The notes beneath the pieces are model-generated. The model did no database searches. It was not told where the DNA came from and was given only the letters and a program-made list of their open reading frames with translations. The position numbers were made by a program, and so were the translations under genes. Below, piece after piece: positions 1 through 9,638 of a stretch of DNA of 64,000 nt. Each line of letters starts with the position of its first letter. Within the stretch, counting starts at the first letter, position 1. The stretch comes from an uncultured Pelagibacteraceae bacterium (GTDB taxonomy: Bacteria > Pseudomonadota > Alphaproteobacteria > Pelagibacterales > Pelagibacteraceae), in the NCBI GenBank assembly GCA_902524545.1, contig CABZDW010000005.1, positions 1-64,000 on the forward strand, written 5' to 3'.

Positions 1-337
1 CAAGTTCTTTTGGCTCAAATGGTTTAGGTAAATAATCATCTGCACCCATTTCCAACCCTTCAATTCTTTCACCTGGCTCGCCCTTTGCAGTCAACAAAAT
101 AATAGGAGTTTTTATATTTTTTTTATTTTCTTTTAAAAAGTCAAGACCACTCTTGCCAGGCATCATTATATCTAAAATTATTAAATCAAACCTAATAATT
201 TTAATTTTTTCGGCAGCATTTTCAGCATTCTCAGCAGTACTAACTAAATAATTTTTTTCATCTAAATATTTTTTTACTAAAGATCTAATCCCTTCATCAT
301 CGTCAACTACCAAAATATGAGCTTGAAAATTATCCAT
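1..337 (-). CDS. petR: Response regulator, OmpR/PetR-like (C-terminus outside window)
   Basis: The gene runs off the left edge, so only about the first 112 residues are visible. They form a CheY-like receiver domain: the acidic cluster VVDDDEG near residues 9-15, the phospho-acceptor Asp in LIILDIMMPG, Thr in LLTAKGE and the conserved Lys in PKPF. The ATG overlaps the end of the upstream MarR-family gene by 8 bases (ATGGATAA), so the two are translationally coupled. A MarR gene followed by an OmpR-type regulator is the petP-petR order known from Rhodobacter, where the pair controls cytochrome bc1 genes. The DNA-binding domain is not visible, so PetR is inferred from context. Confidence 0.85.
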   Translation of the reverse strand, partial: MDNFQAHILVVDDDEGIRSLVKKYLDEKNYLVSTAENAENAAEKIKIIRFDLIILDIMMPGKSGLDFLKENKKNIKTPIILLTAKGEPGERIEGLEMGADDYLPKPFEPKEL

Positions 338-770
338 TTATTATTCTGTCTAAGACCTCATCAAAATTAAGAACCTCTTGAGAGCTTGAATTAAGCAATG
401 CGTTATAAATTCTTTTTTTTTGTTCTTCAAAGATTTCTTTAAAAATTTTTTTTCCTTTTTCATTTAGAAAAATATGTTTAATTCTTGTATCAACTTCATC
501 TTTATTAAAAAAAATTACCTCTAGTTTGATTAAATCCTTTAAAACTCTATTTAGACTTTGTTTTGATACCTTAAGTTTCTTCATAAGTTCTGAGATTGAT
601 ATTCCTTCATACGTGGAAATTAAATGTATAGTTTTTTGATGGGCTAACCCAATTTGATATTTATTGAGAATTTTTTTCGAGTCTGAAAAAGTTTCTCGAT
701 AACTTATAAACAATTTTTCAATTAAGTGTTTTAATTGTTCATCTTTTAAATATAAAAGCTCTTTCATCAC
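330..770 (-). CDS. petP: MarR-family transcriptional regulator, PetP-like
   Basis: A 146-residue protein, the normal size for a MarR winged-helix regulator. The helix-turn-helix lies around residues 50-80 (ISELMKKLKVSKQSLNRVLK). It is followed by the wing region with the family pattern D-x-R (EVDTRIKHIFLNEKG). The gene is divergent from ilvE across a 66-bp gap and overlaps the response-regulator gene downstream. The QSLNRVLKDL recognition helix and the gene order fit PetP. Assignment to MarR is firm; PetP is an inference. An alternative Met one codon in is possible. Confidence 0.8.
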   Translation of the reverse strand: MMKELLYLKDEQLKHLIEKLFISYRETFSDSKKILNKYQIGLAHQKTIHLISTYEGISISELMKKLKVSKQSLNRVLKDLIKLEVIFFNKDEVDTRIKHIFLNEKGKKIFKEIFEEQKKRIYNALLNSSSQEVLNFDEVLDRIING

Positions 771-782
771 AGGTAAGTTATA

Positions 783-811
783 TTGACATATTATATATAC
801 ATAGATATTTT
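783..811 (+). promoter_or_regulatory. Possible sigma70 promoter for ilvE
   Basis: A perfect -35 hexamer TTGACA (783-788) is followed after 17 bases by TATTTT (806-811), about 26 bases before the ilvE ATG. The -10 match is only moderate and the whole gap is A/T-rich, so this is a weak call. The divergent MarR-type gene begins 13 bases upstream of the -35. Confidence 0.35.
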
Positions 812-836
812 TCAGTAATAATTTTATATTTCATAC

Positions 837-1718
837 ATGATACCCTACGATAAAAGATCTGGTAAAATATGGTACAACGGCGAATTAGTAGATTGGTCAA
901 ATGTTAAAGTGCATGTATTAAGCCATGGATTACACTACGCTAGCTGTGTTTTTGAAGGAGAGAGAGTTTATGATGGTTCAATCTTTAAACTAGAAGAACA
1001 TACTTCAAGATTTTTTCATTCAGCAAGACGAATGGGTTTTGACATTCCATACACTGAGGCGGAAATTAACACTGCCTCAAACACCATCATTAAAAATCAA
1101 AAAGTTGAAAATGGGTATGTTAGACCAGTGGCATGGAGAGGAAGTGAAATGATGGCAATCTCAGCTCAACAAACAAAAATTCATGTTGCAATAGCAACTT
1201 GGGAATGGGGTTCATATTTTGATCCAAAATTAAAAGTTGAGGGTATCAGATTAAATATTTCGAATTGGAGGAGACCAGCCCCCAATACAATACCATGGGA
1301 CACTAAAGCCTCAGGACTTTATATGATATGCACACTCTCAAAACATGAGGCAGAAAAAAATGGTTACACAGATTCTTTAATGTTAGATCATGAAGGCAAT
1401 ATTGCTGAAGCAACTGGTGCAAATATTTTTTTTAAAGATAAAAATGGTGAGCTTCACACACCGATACCAGATTCTTTTTTAGATGGAATTACAAGAAGAA
1501 CAGTAATTGAAATTGCAAAATTAAAAAATATTGAAGTTCATGAAAGAAAAATTAATCCTAAAGAATTGAAGAATTTTGTTGGATGTTTTCTAACTGGAAC
1601 TGCAGCAGAGGTAACACCAGTATCGTGTATTGCTGAAAATGAATTTAAAGTTTGTGATCAAATAATTGATTTAAACGAAAGTTATCAGCAACTAGTTAGA
1701 AAGAAAAAAGCTGCTTAA
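837..1718 (+). CDS. ilvE: Branched-chain amino acid aminotransferase
   Basis: A fold-type IV PLP transaminase of 293 residues, the usual IlvE length. It performs the last step of leucine, isoleucine and valine synthesis in the cytoplasm. Visible motifs are the N-terminal HVLSHGLHYASCVFEG block, the central region with the expected PLP lysine (WDTKASGLYM), the phosphate-binding EATGANIFF and the C-terminal LTGTAAEVTPV. Its TAA shares bases with the convergent pgsA stop (4-base overlap). Confidence 0.93.
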   Translation: MIPYDKRSGKIWYNGELVDWSNVKVHVLSHGLHYASCVFEGERVYDGSIFKLEEHTSRFFHSARRMGFDIPYTEAEINTASNTIIKNQKVENGYVRPVAWRGSEMMAISAQQTKIHVAIATWEWGSYFDPKLKVEGIRLNISNWRRPAPNTIPWDTKASGLYMICTLSKHEAEKNGYTDSLMLDHEGNIAEATGANIFFKDKNGELHTPIPDSFLDGITRRTVIEIAKLKNIEVHERKINPKELKNFVGCFLTGTAAEVTPVSCIAENEFKVCDQIIDLNESYQQLVRKKKAA

Positions 1719-2299
1719 TCTTTGTTGTCCTCTGAAATTGCATGGTCAATTCCTTTTCGAATATATTCATATCCTGTGAAAAGAGTCAAAGCAGCTGAAA
1801 GCCATAAAAGAATTATTCCTATGGTTTGAGCATTATAATCTTGAAAATTTATAATTTTATTTCCAGTTTCACCTGATAGCAAGAGCGCGATAGAAACCAT
1901 TTGTAATACCGTTTTCAATTTTGCTAAATTTGAAACTGGTAGTTTGATTTTTCCTTTAGCTAAAAATTCTCTTAATCCTGATATCAAAATTTCTCGAGTT
2001 AGGATAATAATTGCAGCTATTACCTCATAATTTCTTATAGTGCCATCCATTACTAAAAGTATTAGAGCAGCTGCAACGATAATCTTATCTGCAATGGGAT
2101 CAAGCAATTCTCCAAGTTTAGACTCTTCTCCAAGAAATCTGGCTAACATGCCATCTAAAAAATATGTGAAAGATGCAATTATAAATAAAATTAAAGCTGT
2201 TAAATCTCCATAAAATCCAGGTAAATAAAAAGCCAATACAAAAAATGGAACAATTAAAATTCTCCCAACTGTCAAAATATTTGGTATCTTTTTAAGCAT
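1715..2299 (-). CDS. pgsA: CDP-diacylglycerol-glycerol-3-phosphate 3-phosphatidyltransferase
   Basis: An integral membrane enzyme of 194 residues that makes phosphatidylglycerol phosphate, the committed step to phosphatidylglycerol. The CDP-alcohol phosphatidyltransferase signature D-G-x2-A-R-x8-G-x3-D-x3-D is present as DGMLARFLGEESKLGELLDPIAD near residues 48-71 (spacing G-x3-D-x2-D). N-terminal MLKKIPNILTVGRILIVP is typical of PgsA, and four to five hydrophobic segments follow. It lies 8 bases downstream of uvrC in the same orientation, so uvrC-pgsA is probably one transcript. Confidence 0.92.
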   Translation of the reverse strand: MLKKIPNILTVGRILIVPFFVLAFYLPGFYGDLTALILFIIASFTYFLDGMLARFLGEESKLGELLDPIADKIIVAAALILLVMDGTIRNYEVIAAIIILTREILISGLREFLAKGKIKLPVSNLAKLKTVLQMVSIALLLSGETGNKIINFQDYNAQTIGIILLWLSAALTLFTGYEYIRKGIDHAISEDNKD

Positions 2300-2307
2300 A
2301 TTTGTTT

Positions 2308-4143
2308 TTATTCATGAAAAAAATTATATATTTTTTTTGCAACTTTTACTTCAACGCCCTCTACTGATTTTATTTCATCAAGACTAGCCGACTCGACAGC
2401 TCTAGCAGATCCGAAATGGTTTAAAAGTGCTCTTTTTCTTATTGTGCCAATACCCTCTATTTGATCTAACAATGATTTACTTATTCCCCTTTTTCTTTTT
2501 GCTCTATGAGCACTGATAGCAAATCGGTGAGACTCGTCTCGGATTCGTTGAAGAAAAAATAGTGTAGGATCATTTTTTGTAAATTTGTATTCTTTTCCAT
2601 TATGAAAAAAAGTTTCATTACCGCTATTTCTAAATTTACCTTTGGCTATCGCAATAATAGGTATTTCATGAAGTCCCAATTCATTCAATGTTTCTCTTGC
2701 TACAGAATATTGTCCTTTTCCACCGTCAACTATTACTAAATCTGGAATAGATAAATAGTTTTCTCTCTCTTGGACAGCTTTTTTAAATCTTCTACTCAAT
2801 ACTTCACGCATCATTCCGTAGTCATCTTGTTCATTTTTTTTGTTTTTAATATTAAATTTTCTATATCTTTTTTTTATAAACCCTTCATCTCCGTAAGTTA
2901 TTAAAGCGCCAACACTATTGGTTCCCTGAATATGACTATTATCGTATACTTCAATTAGATTTATATTTGTTTCTAAATTAAATTTATTAGTTACTGCCTC
3001 AAATAATTCTCGGTTATTTTGACTTTCGTAAAGTTTTCTATTTAAACTATCTTTAGCGTTTTTAATGGCTTGATTAATTACTTTTAATTTTGAGCCTTTT
3101 TTGGCCACAGAGATATTAATCTGCTTACTCTCTTTTTGTGAAAGTGTTTTTTCAATTAATACCTTTTCTTTAATTTCCTCAGATAAAATTATTGATGATG
3201 GGACACTTTTATTTTCATAAAATTGTGAAACAAACGAATTTATTATATTATTTAATTTTTCATCAGGATCGTGTTTTGGAAAAAAAGCTTGATTACCCCA
3301 GTTTTGTTTTGATCTATAGAAAAAGACCTGAATACAAGTTTTGCCTGACTCCTTATACCCTGCTATTACATCTGCCTCGATTAAGTTTGCTTCATTAATT
3401 CTTTGTGAAGATTGAATAATATTTAAAGATTTTATCCTATCTCTTAAAATTGTTGCTTTTTCAAAATCTAAATCTTCGCTTGCCTTTTCCATTTGATCAG
3501 AAAGACTTTTTTGTATTTTTCTAGACTTACCAGATACAAATTCAATTGCATCATCCACTGTTTTTTTGTAATCATCTTTCTCTATATAACCAACACAAGG
3601 CCCTGAACATCTTTTAATTTGATATAAAATACATGGGCGCTCTCTATTTTTGAAAACTGTATCATCGCAAACTCTTAAGTGAAAAATCTTTTGTATCATT
3701 TTTATTGTCCAATTAGCCGAGCCTGCAGATGCAAAGGGTCCGAAATAAAAACCCTCATTTGTTTTTTTTCCACGATGTCTTTTTATCTGTGGCCATTTTT
3801 CTTTATTACTAATAAAAATAAATGGAAAAGATTTATCATCTCGTAATAAAATATTGAATTTAGGTTTATGTTTTTTAATTAAATTTGCCTCAAGAAGTAG
3901 TGCCTCACTCTCATTAGAAGTAGTCGTTATTTCTAGTTTCCTAGTTTGTGAGAGCATTCTCTCAGTCCTAATAATATGATTTTTTTCAGCTACATAACTC
4001 TTAAGTCTATTTGGTAAATTTTTTGCTTTGCCAACATATAGAATATCTCCCTTGTCATTGAGCATTCTATAGACCCCAGGTAATTTAGGAATAAGGGTGA
4101 GTTCTTTTTTAATTACTTCTTTTCCTATGTCAGAACTTATCAT
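2308..4143 (-). CDS. uvrC: Excinuclease ABC subunit C
   Basis: UvrC makes both incisions in nucleotide excision repair. The N-terminal GIY-YIG nuclease is seen in [23 protein letters not shown], then a UVR motif ([16 protein letters not shown]), the C-terminal endonuclease domain ([26 protein letters not shown]) and tandem helix-hairpin-helix motifs at the end ([17 protein letters not shown]). I place the start at the ATG at 4143 (611 residues); the longer reading would need a TTG at 4173. The ATG start still overlaps folB by 14 bases. uvrB lies only two genes away, so both NER genes share one neighbourhood. Confidence 0.93.
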   Translation of the reverse strand: MISSDIGKEVIKKELTLIPKLPGVYRMLNDKGDILYVGKAKNLPNRLKSYVAEKNHIIRTERMLSQTRKLEITTTSNESEALLLEANLIKKHKPKFNILLRDDKSFPFIFISNKEKWPQIKRHRGKKTNEGFYFGPFASAGSANWTIKMIQKIFHLRVCDDTVFKNRERPCILYQIKRCSGPCVGYIEKDDYKKTVDDAIEFVSGKSRKIQKSLSDQMEKASEDLDFEKATILRDRIKSLNIIQSSQRINEANLIEADVIAGYKESGKTCIQVFFYRSKQNWGNQAFFPKHDPDEKLNNIINSFVSQFYENKSVPSSIILSEEIKEKVLIEKTLSQKESKQINISVAKKGSKLKVINQAIKNAKDSLNRKLYESQNNRELFEAVTNKFNLETNINLIEVYDNSHIQGTNSVGALITYGDEGFIKKRYRKFNIKNKKNEQDDYGMMREVLSRRFKKAVQERENYLSIPDLVIVDGGKGQYSVARETLNELGLHEIPIIAIAKGKFRNSGNETFFHNGKEYKFTKNDPTLFFLQRIRDESHRFAISAHRAKRKRGISKSLLDQIEGIGTIRKRALLNHFGSARAVESASLDEIKSVEGVEVKVAKKIYNFFHE

Positions 4144-4555
4144 GACTTCTTTTTTTGGTAATTTGAATACCAACTGATGAACAGTCTTTTAAAATCTCTA
4201 ATTTTTCAATTTTTAACATTATTTTACCGATCCTCTTGTCTTTAAATAATTCATCAAAAACTGCCTCTGCAAGGGACTCTAAAAAATTGTAGTGTTTCTT
4301 TTTAACTAGTTTTGTTATTAATTTAACAACTGTTCCGTAGTTTACTATGGACTTAATGTCTTTGTCGTTAGTAGGTTTTTTATCCTCATAGTCAATTTCC
4401 AGACTAAATTTAATTTTTTGGGATTTCTCTTTTTCAAAATCATAATAACCAAGTTTAAGATCTAAAATAAGTTCATTAATTAAAATTTTTTTGTCGTAAT
4501 TAAATAAGCTTTTTGATTTATCAATTTTAACTATTCTAAGATTATTTTTTTTCAT
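4130..4555 (-). CDS. folB: Dihydroneopterin aldolase
   Basis: A 141-residue protein of the FolB/FolX tunnel fold that converts dihydroneopterin to 6-hydroxymethyl-dihydropterin in folate synthesis. Family features are [18 protein letters not shown] near residue 30, the central [11 protein letters not shown] and the substrate-binding [14 protein letters not shown]. About 20 extra residues precede the usual start of the domain. It overlaps both neighbours (4 bases with the SDR gene upstream, 14 with uvrC), so folB and the pteridine-reductase-like gene are coupled. Confidence 0.85.
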   Translation of the reverse strand: MKKNNLRIVKIDKSKSLFNYDKKILINELILDLKLGYYDFEKEKSQKIKFSLEIDYEDKKPTNDKDIKSIVNYGTVVKLITKLVKKKHYNFLESLAEAVFDELFKDKRIGKIMLKIEKLEILKDCSSVGIQITKKRSHDKF

Positions 4556-5307
4556 TCTTTACCACCTATTATATCTGGTGTTTGCCAGTTCAAACTTTGT
4601 CCACTATCAATTGCTAAAACCTGCCCTGTAATAGAGCTGCTTTTTATAAAAAAGTCAACAGCACTGCAGATTTCATTAACATCAACTTGTTGTTTTAACG
4701 GTGTGGCAAAATACTGTTTTTTAAAGTGTTTTTCAGTTTGTCTTTTATTTTTAATTGTAGGACCTGGAGCTATACCATTTACACGTATTTTTGGTGCCAA
4801 GCTCATTGCACTTGTTTTAGTCAAAGTATAAAGGCCTGTTTTACTTAACGTGTATGAAAAAAAATAAGGTGTTAATTTGAAAACTCTTTGATCAATAATG
4901 TTAATTATACTATTATTTTTTCCTCTGGTATTTTTGGCAAAACCTTTTGATAGCAATGCAGGGGCTTTAAGATTTGCATTTAAATGAAGATCCCAACTTT
5001 TAACTGTAAAATTTTCCAATTTATCGTTTTCAAATAAGGAGGCATTATTAATTAAACAGTCAAAATATTTTAATTTGATTTTTGAAAATTTGATAATTTT
5101 CTCCACATCATTTTCTTTATTTAGATCTGCTTTCACTAAATAAACAATAGTACCATTCTTGTTTAATTCCTTTTTAAGCTTTTCTGCTTTAGATTTAGAT
5201 TTATTAAAGTGAATTACAATTTCGATTTTTGGTCCTGATAATTTTTTCGCTATTGCAGCACCTATTCTGGTCGCACCTCCTGTAATAATTATTTTCCGTG
5301 CTTCCAT
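4552..5307 (-). CDS. Short-chain dehydrogenase, pteridine reductase (PTR1/FolM)-like
   Basis: A 251-residue SDR with the Rossmann motif TGGATRIG, in which the Arg matches the NADPH-selecting Arg of pteridine reductases. NNAS lies in the middle and a Y-x3-K pair is in [15 protein letters not shown]. The usual catalytic Ser position reads Asp (IIDQRVFKL), as in PTR1 and FolM rather than FabG. It overlaps folB by 4 bases. A role reducing dihydrobiopterin/dihydrofolate-type substrates is inferred from these residues and from the neighbour; substrate specificity cannot be read from sequence. It overlaps uvrB by 19 bases. Confidence 0.75.
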   Translation of the reverse strand: MEARKIIITGGATRIGAAIAKKLSGPKIEIVIHFNKSKSKAEKLKKELNKNGTIVYLVKADLNKENDVEKIIKFSKIKLKYFDCLINNASLFENDKLENFTVKSWDLHLNANLKAPALLSKGFAKNTRGKNNSIINIIDQRVFKLTPYFFSYTLSKTGLYTLTKTSAMSLAPKIRVNGIAPGPTIKNKRQTEKHFKKQYFATPLKQQVDVNEICSAVDFFIKSSSITGQVLAIDSGQSLNWQTPDIIGGKE

Positions 5308-7463
5308 TTTTTATCTCTTTTTTTTGTTACTTTTGTCCCCGGCATACCCATAGTTGATCTACCTTTTGGGTAAAGTTTATTTTTTACATCGTACTGTCTT
5401 ATTTTAGGATTTAGTGTAATTTCTAATTCTGTACTCTCTAATTTTCTTATTTCATCTCTTATTTTTGCAGCTTCCTCAAACTCCAGATTTGAAGCGGCTT
5501 CTTTCATCTTTTTATCCAAAGCTTTAAGATGTTTCTTTAAATTTCCACCAACATTTGAGCCCTCACTAATTTTGACATAATCTTTCTCATAAACACTTTC
5601 CAATATATCACTGATTTCTTTTTTGACTGACTTAGCATCTATTTTATGCTTTTTGTTATAATCTAATTGAATTTTTCTTCTTCTATCTGTTTCTTGAATT
5701 GCTTTTTTAATACTTTTAGTTTCTTTATCTGCATACAAAATTACCTTACCCTCAACATTCCTTGCTGCTCTTCCAATTGTTTGAATTAAGGAGGTTTCCG
5801 ATCTTAAAAAACCCTCTTTATCTGCATCTAAAATTCCTACCAAAGCACATTCAGGGATGTCTAAACCCTCTCTTAATAAATTTATTCCAACAAGAACATC
5901 AAAAACTCCCATTCTCAAGTCTCTCATGATTTCTATTCTCTCTAATGTGTCTATATCTGAGTGGAGGTATCTAACTTTAACCCCATTTTCATGAAGGTAT
6001 TCAGTTAAATCTTCAGCCATCTTTTTTGTTAGAGTAGTGACTAAAACTCTATGATTTTTTTCAATTACTTTTTTGCATTCATGCATTAGATCGTCCACTT
6101 GATTTTTTGCAGGTCTTATTTCAACTGGAGGATCAATTAATCCAGTAGGTCTAATTACTTGATCAATAAATTTTCCTTTAGTTTGTTCTAACTCCCATGG
6201 ACCAGGTGTAGCTGAGACAAATACAGTTTGAGTTCGCATTAAATCCCATTCTTCAAATTTTAATGGTCTGTTGTCCATACATGATGGAAGTCTAAACCCA
6301 TATTCAGCTAAGGTGCTTTTTCTTGATCTATCACCTTTATACATTCCGTTAAGTTGCGGAACAGTAACATGGCATTCGTCAACAAAAACCAATGTATTGT
6401 CTGGAAAATATTCAAAAAGGGTGGGAGGTGGTTCGCCTGGTTTTCTTCCAGATAAAAATCTAGAATAATTTTCAATTCCAGCACAAGATCCTGTTGCTTC
6501 TATCATCTCAAGATCAAATTTTGTTCTTTCCTCTAATCTTTGCGCTTCAAGCAATTTGTTTTCTGCTTTATGTTTCTTCAGAGTAATTTCTAACTCTTTC
6601 CTGATATTAATAACTGCTTGTTCGATAGTTGGCTTGGGAGTAATATAGTGACTGTTAGCATAGACTTTAACTAAACTTAATTCTCTCACCTGATCGCCAG
6701 TTAGAGGGTCAAATTCCTCTATTTTTTCAAGCTTATCACCAAATAAACTTAATCTCCAAGCTCTATCCTCTAAATGTGATGGAAAAATCTCCAAATATTC
6801 ACCTCGAGCTCTAAATGTGCCCCGATAAAAATTTTGATCGTTTCGTTTGTATTGAAGTGCTACCAAAGATTTTATTATTTGCTCTCTATTATAATCGTAA
6901 TTTTTTTGGAGGGTTAATGTCATTTTACTATATGCTTCAACTGAGCCCAAACCGTATATACATGATACACTTGCAACTATTAACACGTCATCTCTTTCAA
7001 GAAGAGATCTCGTTGCTGAATGTCTCATTCGATCTATTTGTTCATTGATAGATGCCTCTTTTTCTATATAGGTATCTGATCTAGGCACATATGCTTCTGG
7101 TGTATAATAATCATAATAGGAGACAAAATATTCGACTGCGTTATCTGGAAAAAAAGTTTTCATCTCACCATAAAGTTGAGCTGCCAGGGTTTTATTGGGG
7201 GCTAAAATTAAAGCTGGTCTATTTGTGGCTTCAATAACTTTTGCCATTGTAAATGTTTTTCCAGATCCTGTAACTCCAAGTAAAACTTGATTAAATGCCT
7301 CTTTATTTGCTCCATTCACTAATTTTTTGATAGCATCAGGCTGATCTCCAGCGGGTTTGAAATCTGATTTAATTTTGAATCTTTTTCCTCCCTCAAGTTT
7401 TCCACTGATTTTTGGATTTTTACTCTGAATATCTGTAATTAAATCTTGATAAGTATTTTCCAT
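5289..7463 (-). CDS. uvrB: Excinuclease ABC subunit B
   Basis: The DNA-damage verification helicase of nucleotide excision repair, 724 residues, slightly longer than the usual 660-680 because of N- and C-terminal extensions. Walker A is [15 protein letters not shown], the beta-hairpin region has [15 protein letters not shown], and the DEAD-like box is VDECHVT. Motif VI is QTIGRAARN and a C-terminal UVR motif ([20 protein letters not shown]) binds UvrC. The basic tail ends in [11 protein letters not shown]. Same strand as folB and uvrC; likely the first gene of the uvrB-SDR-folB-uvrC-pgsA run. Confidence 0.95.
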   Translation of the reverse strand: MENTYQDLITDIQSKNPKISGKLEGGKRFKIKSDFKPAGDQPDAIKKLVNGANKEAFNQVLLGVTGSGKTFTMAKVIEATNRPALILAPNKTLAAQLYGEMKTFFPDNAVEYFVSYYDYYTPEAYVPRSDTYIEKEASINEQIDRMRHSATRSLLERDDVLIVASVSCIYGLGSVEAYSKMTLTLQKNYDYNREQIIKSLVALQYKRNDQNFYRGTFRARGEYLEIFPSHLEDRAWRLSLFGDKLEKIEEFDPLTGDQVRELSLVKVYANSHYITPKPTIEQAVINIRKELEITLKKHKAENKLLEAQRLEERTKFDLEMIEATGSCAGIENYSRFLSGRKPGEPPPTLFEYFPDNTLVFVDECHVTVPQLNGMYKGDRSRKSTLAEYGFRLPSCMDNRPLKFEEWDLMRTQTVFVSATPGPWELEQTKGKFIDQVIRPTGLIDPPVEIRPAKNQVDDLMHECKKVIEKNHRVLVTTLTKKMAEDLTEYLHENGVKVRYLHSDIDTLERIEIMRDLRMGVFDVLVGINLLREGLDIPECALVGILDADKEGFLRSETSLIQTIGRAARNVEGKVILYADKETKSIKKAIQETDRRRKIQLDYNKKHKIDAKSVKKEISDILESVYEKDYVKISEGSNVGGNLKKHLKALDKKMKEAASNLEFEEAAKIRDEIRKLESTELEITLNPKIRQYDVKNKLYPKGRSTMGMPGTKVTKKRDKKWKHGK

Positions 7464-7498
7464 ATATTAAGAAAGTAGTAGAATTAAATTATATTTCA

Positions 7499-8689
7499 AT
7501 GAGCATTATATCAGACAGTTTAAAAAGAATTAAACCCTCGCCAACTATCGCCGTAACCCAGAAGGCAAGAGAACTAAGAGCAGCAGGCAAAGATGTGATT
7601 GGTCTAGGAGCTGGTGAACCAGACTTTGATACTCCTGATAATATTAAAAATGCAGCGATTAGAGCAATTAAAAAAGGAGATACAAAATATACCGCAGTTG
7701 ATGGTACTCCAGCATTAAAAAAAGCTATTATTGGAAAATTTAGAAGAGAAAATAAATTAAATTACTCAACTGATCAAATAACAGTAGGTACTGGAGGAAA
7801 ACAAGTCCTCTACAATGCTTTTATGGCAACTTTAAATAAAGGTGATGAGGTTATAATTCCAGCACCATTTTGGGTTTCATATCCTGATATGGTTCTTTTA
7901 GCTGGAGGAAAACCAAAAATAATAAAATGCACAGAACAAGATGGTTTTAAACTAACACCAAAAAAATTAAAAAAAGCAATTTCGAAAAAAACTAAATGGA
8001 TTATTCTTAATTCTCCATCAAATCCAACAGGAGCAGGTTATTCCAAAAAAGAAATTAACGATTTAGCAAAAATTTTAATCAGAAATAAAAAAATTTTTAT
8101 TCTAAGTGATGACATTTATGAACATGTTAGGTACGATAACTTTAATTTTTTTACAATTGCTCAAATTTCTAAACTAAAAGACAGGACGCTTACGATGAAT
8201 GGAGTAAGTAAATCATATGCTATGACTGGTTGGAGAATAGGTTATGCTGCTGGCCCAAAGGAAATAATAAAAGCTATTGGAAAAATACAATCACAATCAA
8301 CTTCAAATCCGTCTTCAATAAGTCAAGCTGCAGCTGTTGAGGCATTAAATGGAAAACAAGGATTTATAAAAACTAGAGCTAAAGCATTTAAAGATAGAAG
8401 AAACTTTGTTGTAAAAAGCCTAAATAGTATAAAAGGCATAAGTTGTTTAACCCCAAACGGTGCATTTTATGTTTTTCCAAGCTGCAAGGGATTGTTAAAT
8501 AAAAAAACAAAATTAAAAACTGATACTAATTTTGTTCAAAGACTACTTGAAAAAGAAAATGTTGCTGTTGTCCAAGGTTCTGCTTTTGGCTTAGATGGCT
8601 ATTTTAGAATTTCTTATGCTACATCAATGAAAAACTTAAAAAAAGCAATGTCGAGAATTAAATCTTTTTGTGAAGCTATAAACAAATAA
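7499..8689 (+). CDS. aspC: Class I/II aspartate (aromatic) aminotransferase
   Basis: A PLP-dependent fold-type I aminotransferase of 396 residues, resembling the alphaproteobacterial aspartate aminotransferase (AatA, subclass Ib). Visible are GLGAGEPDFDTP, the cofactor contacts NSPSNPTGAGY and DDIYEHVRYDN, the Schiff-base lysine in NGVSKSYAMTGWRIGYAAGP, and the carboxylate-binding Arg in YFRISYAT. It interconverts aspartate/oxaloacetate and glutamate/2-oxoglutarate. The gene ends directly against the stop of the convergent gene, with no bases between. The symbol reflects function rather than strict orthology to E. coli aspC. Confidence 0.85.
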   Translation: MSIISDSLKRIKPSPTIAVTQKARELRAAGKDVIGLGAGEPDFDTPDNIKNAAIRAIKKGDTKYTAVDGTPALKKAIIGKFRRENKLNYSTDQITVGTGGKQVLYNAFMATLNKGDEVIIPAPFWVSYPDMVLLAGGKPKIIKCTEQDGFKLTPKKLKKAISKKTKWIILNSPSNPTGAGYSKKEINDLAKILIRNKKIFILSDDIYEHVRYDNFNFFTIAQISKLKDRTLTMNGVSKSYAMTGWRIGYAAGPKEIIKAIGKIQSQSTSNPSSISQAAAVEALNGKQGFIKTRAKAFKDRRNFVVKSLNSIKGISCLTPNGAFYVFPSCKGLLNKKTKLKTDTNFVQRLLEKENVAVVQGSAFGLDGYFRISYATSMKNLKKAMSRIKSFCEAINK

Positions 8690-9637
8690 TTATTTTTGAT
8701 TTAAAATTTTTTTTGCTGGAATTGTTTTTTTAATCCAATTATTTGGAATAGAATTTATACCTTTTAAAGCCGCAAAATATGCTCCAGTAAAATTTGCTCT
8801 TGAACAATTGCACCCACCTGCCTTTATTGTTTTTAAAATAGCATCTTTATAATTTTTTGAATTAATAATTGTATATATTGAGCTATTAAAAGTTCCTGGG
8901 TAGCTACACGCCATACCTAGTTTCTTTATAGCAATCGGATCGAACTTTGATCCAAATTTTCTTATCTTTTTAATGTCATTAACAATACCTTTAAAAAAAG
9001 AATTTCCGTCAAATTTTTTGATGAATTCCTTGATTGGATCTTTAGCTCCCTTTAATGCAAAATCTATCAAATAAAATTTTGCCATAGCATATTTAAAACT
9101 TATTTTTGAAATTGTTACAATTTTGAAAATTTTTTCTAAATTTTTGAAATCAAATCCATATAGAAAATATGGAAGAGTAGCACAAAAACCATCTGATTCA
9201 TTGACTTTTACACCACCAGAGATTTTCTTTTTTAATTTAATATTTTTTACCGTCTCAATAATATTTTGATGTATCCATGGCCCCTTGACTACACCGCGCC
9301 AGTCTTTGACTTTTTTATATTTAGATCTGAGTTTTAAATTTTTCCAATATTTACTTCCAGGGCCAAAGTTTTTAAAGATTTTTTTTTTGAAACGTTTCTC
9401 TATATTTTCGTGTCCATCCAGTAGTGTGTGAAACATCACCTGGCTAATTTCATTGTAACCAGAGACTTTTCCGGTTTTAATATTGTAGAATGGACTTCTA
9501 TTTTTTTTTAAGAAAGAAAAGTCCTTTTTTCCTTTAATATAAATACCTAATTTTTTTTGATTATATACCCAATGTAATGGTCTGGCTGCTGCATCCGCAA
9601 CTGTAGCGCCCAACAAAACATGGAGATTATTTTTCAC
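8690..9637 (-). CDS. ADP-ribosylglycohydrolase / J1-crystallin-like protein
   Basis: A 315-residue protein. The N-terminus (LLGATVADAAARPLHWVYN) and the C-terminal GGCNCSRANFTGAYFAALKG resemble the J1-crystallin/SelJ branch of the ADP-ribosylglycohydrolase fold. In classical hydrolases metal ligands come from GDxxG, DD and DxD motifs. Here the last motif reads GGCNCSR, and a clear Asp pair is not obvious, so hydrolase activity is doubtful. The gene sits 1 base after trxB on the same strand. The function of this branch is unknown; only fold membership is claimed. Confidence 0.65.
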   Translation of the reverse strand: MKNNLHVLLGATVADAAARPLHWVYNQKKLGIYIKGKKDFSFLKKNRSPFYNIKTGKVSGYNEISQVMFHTLLDGHENIEKRFKKKIFKNFGPGSKYWKNLKLRSKYKKVKDWRGVVKGPWIHQNIIETVKNIKLKKKISGGVKVNESDGFCATLPYFLYGFDFKNLEKIFKIVTISKISFKYAMAKFYLIDFALKGAKDPIKEFIKKFDGNSFFKGIVNDIKKIRKFGSKFDPIAIKKLGMACSYPGTFNSSIYTIINSKNYKDAILKTIKAGGCNCSRANFTGAYFAALKGINSIPNNWIKKTIPAKKILNQK

Positions 9638-9638
9638 T

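Noticed and set aside
4144-4173. Ten extra residues at the uvrC N-terminus
   Set aside because: They need a TTG start inside folB, while the ATG at 4143 gives a normal UvrC N-terminus.
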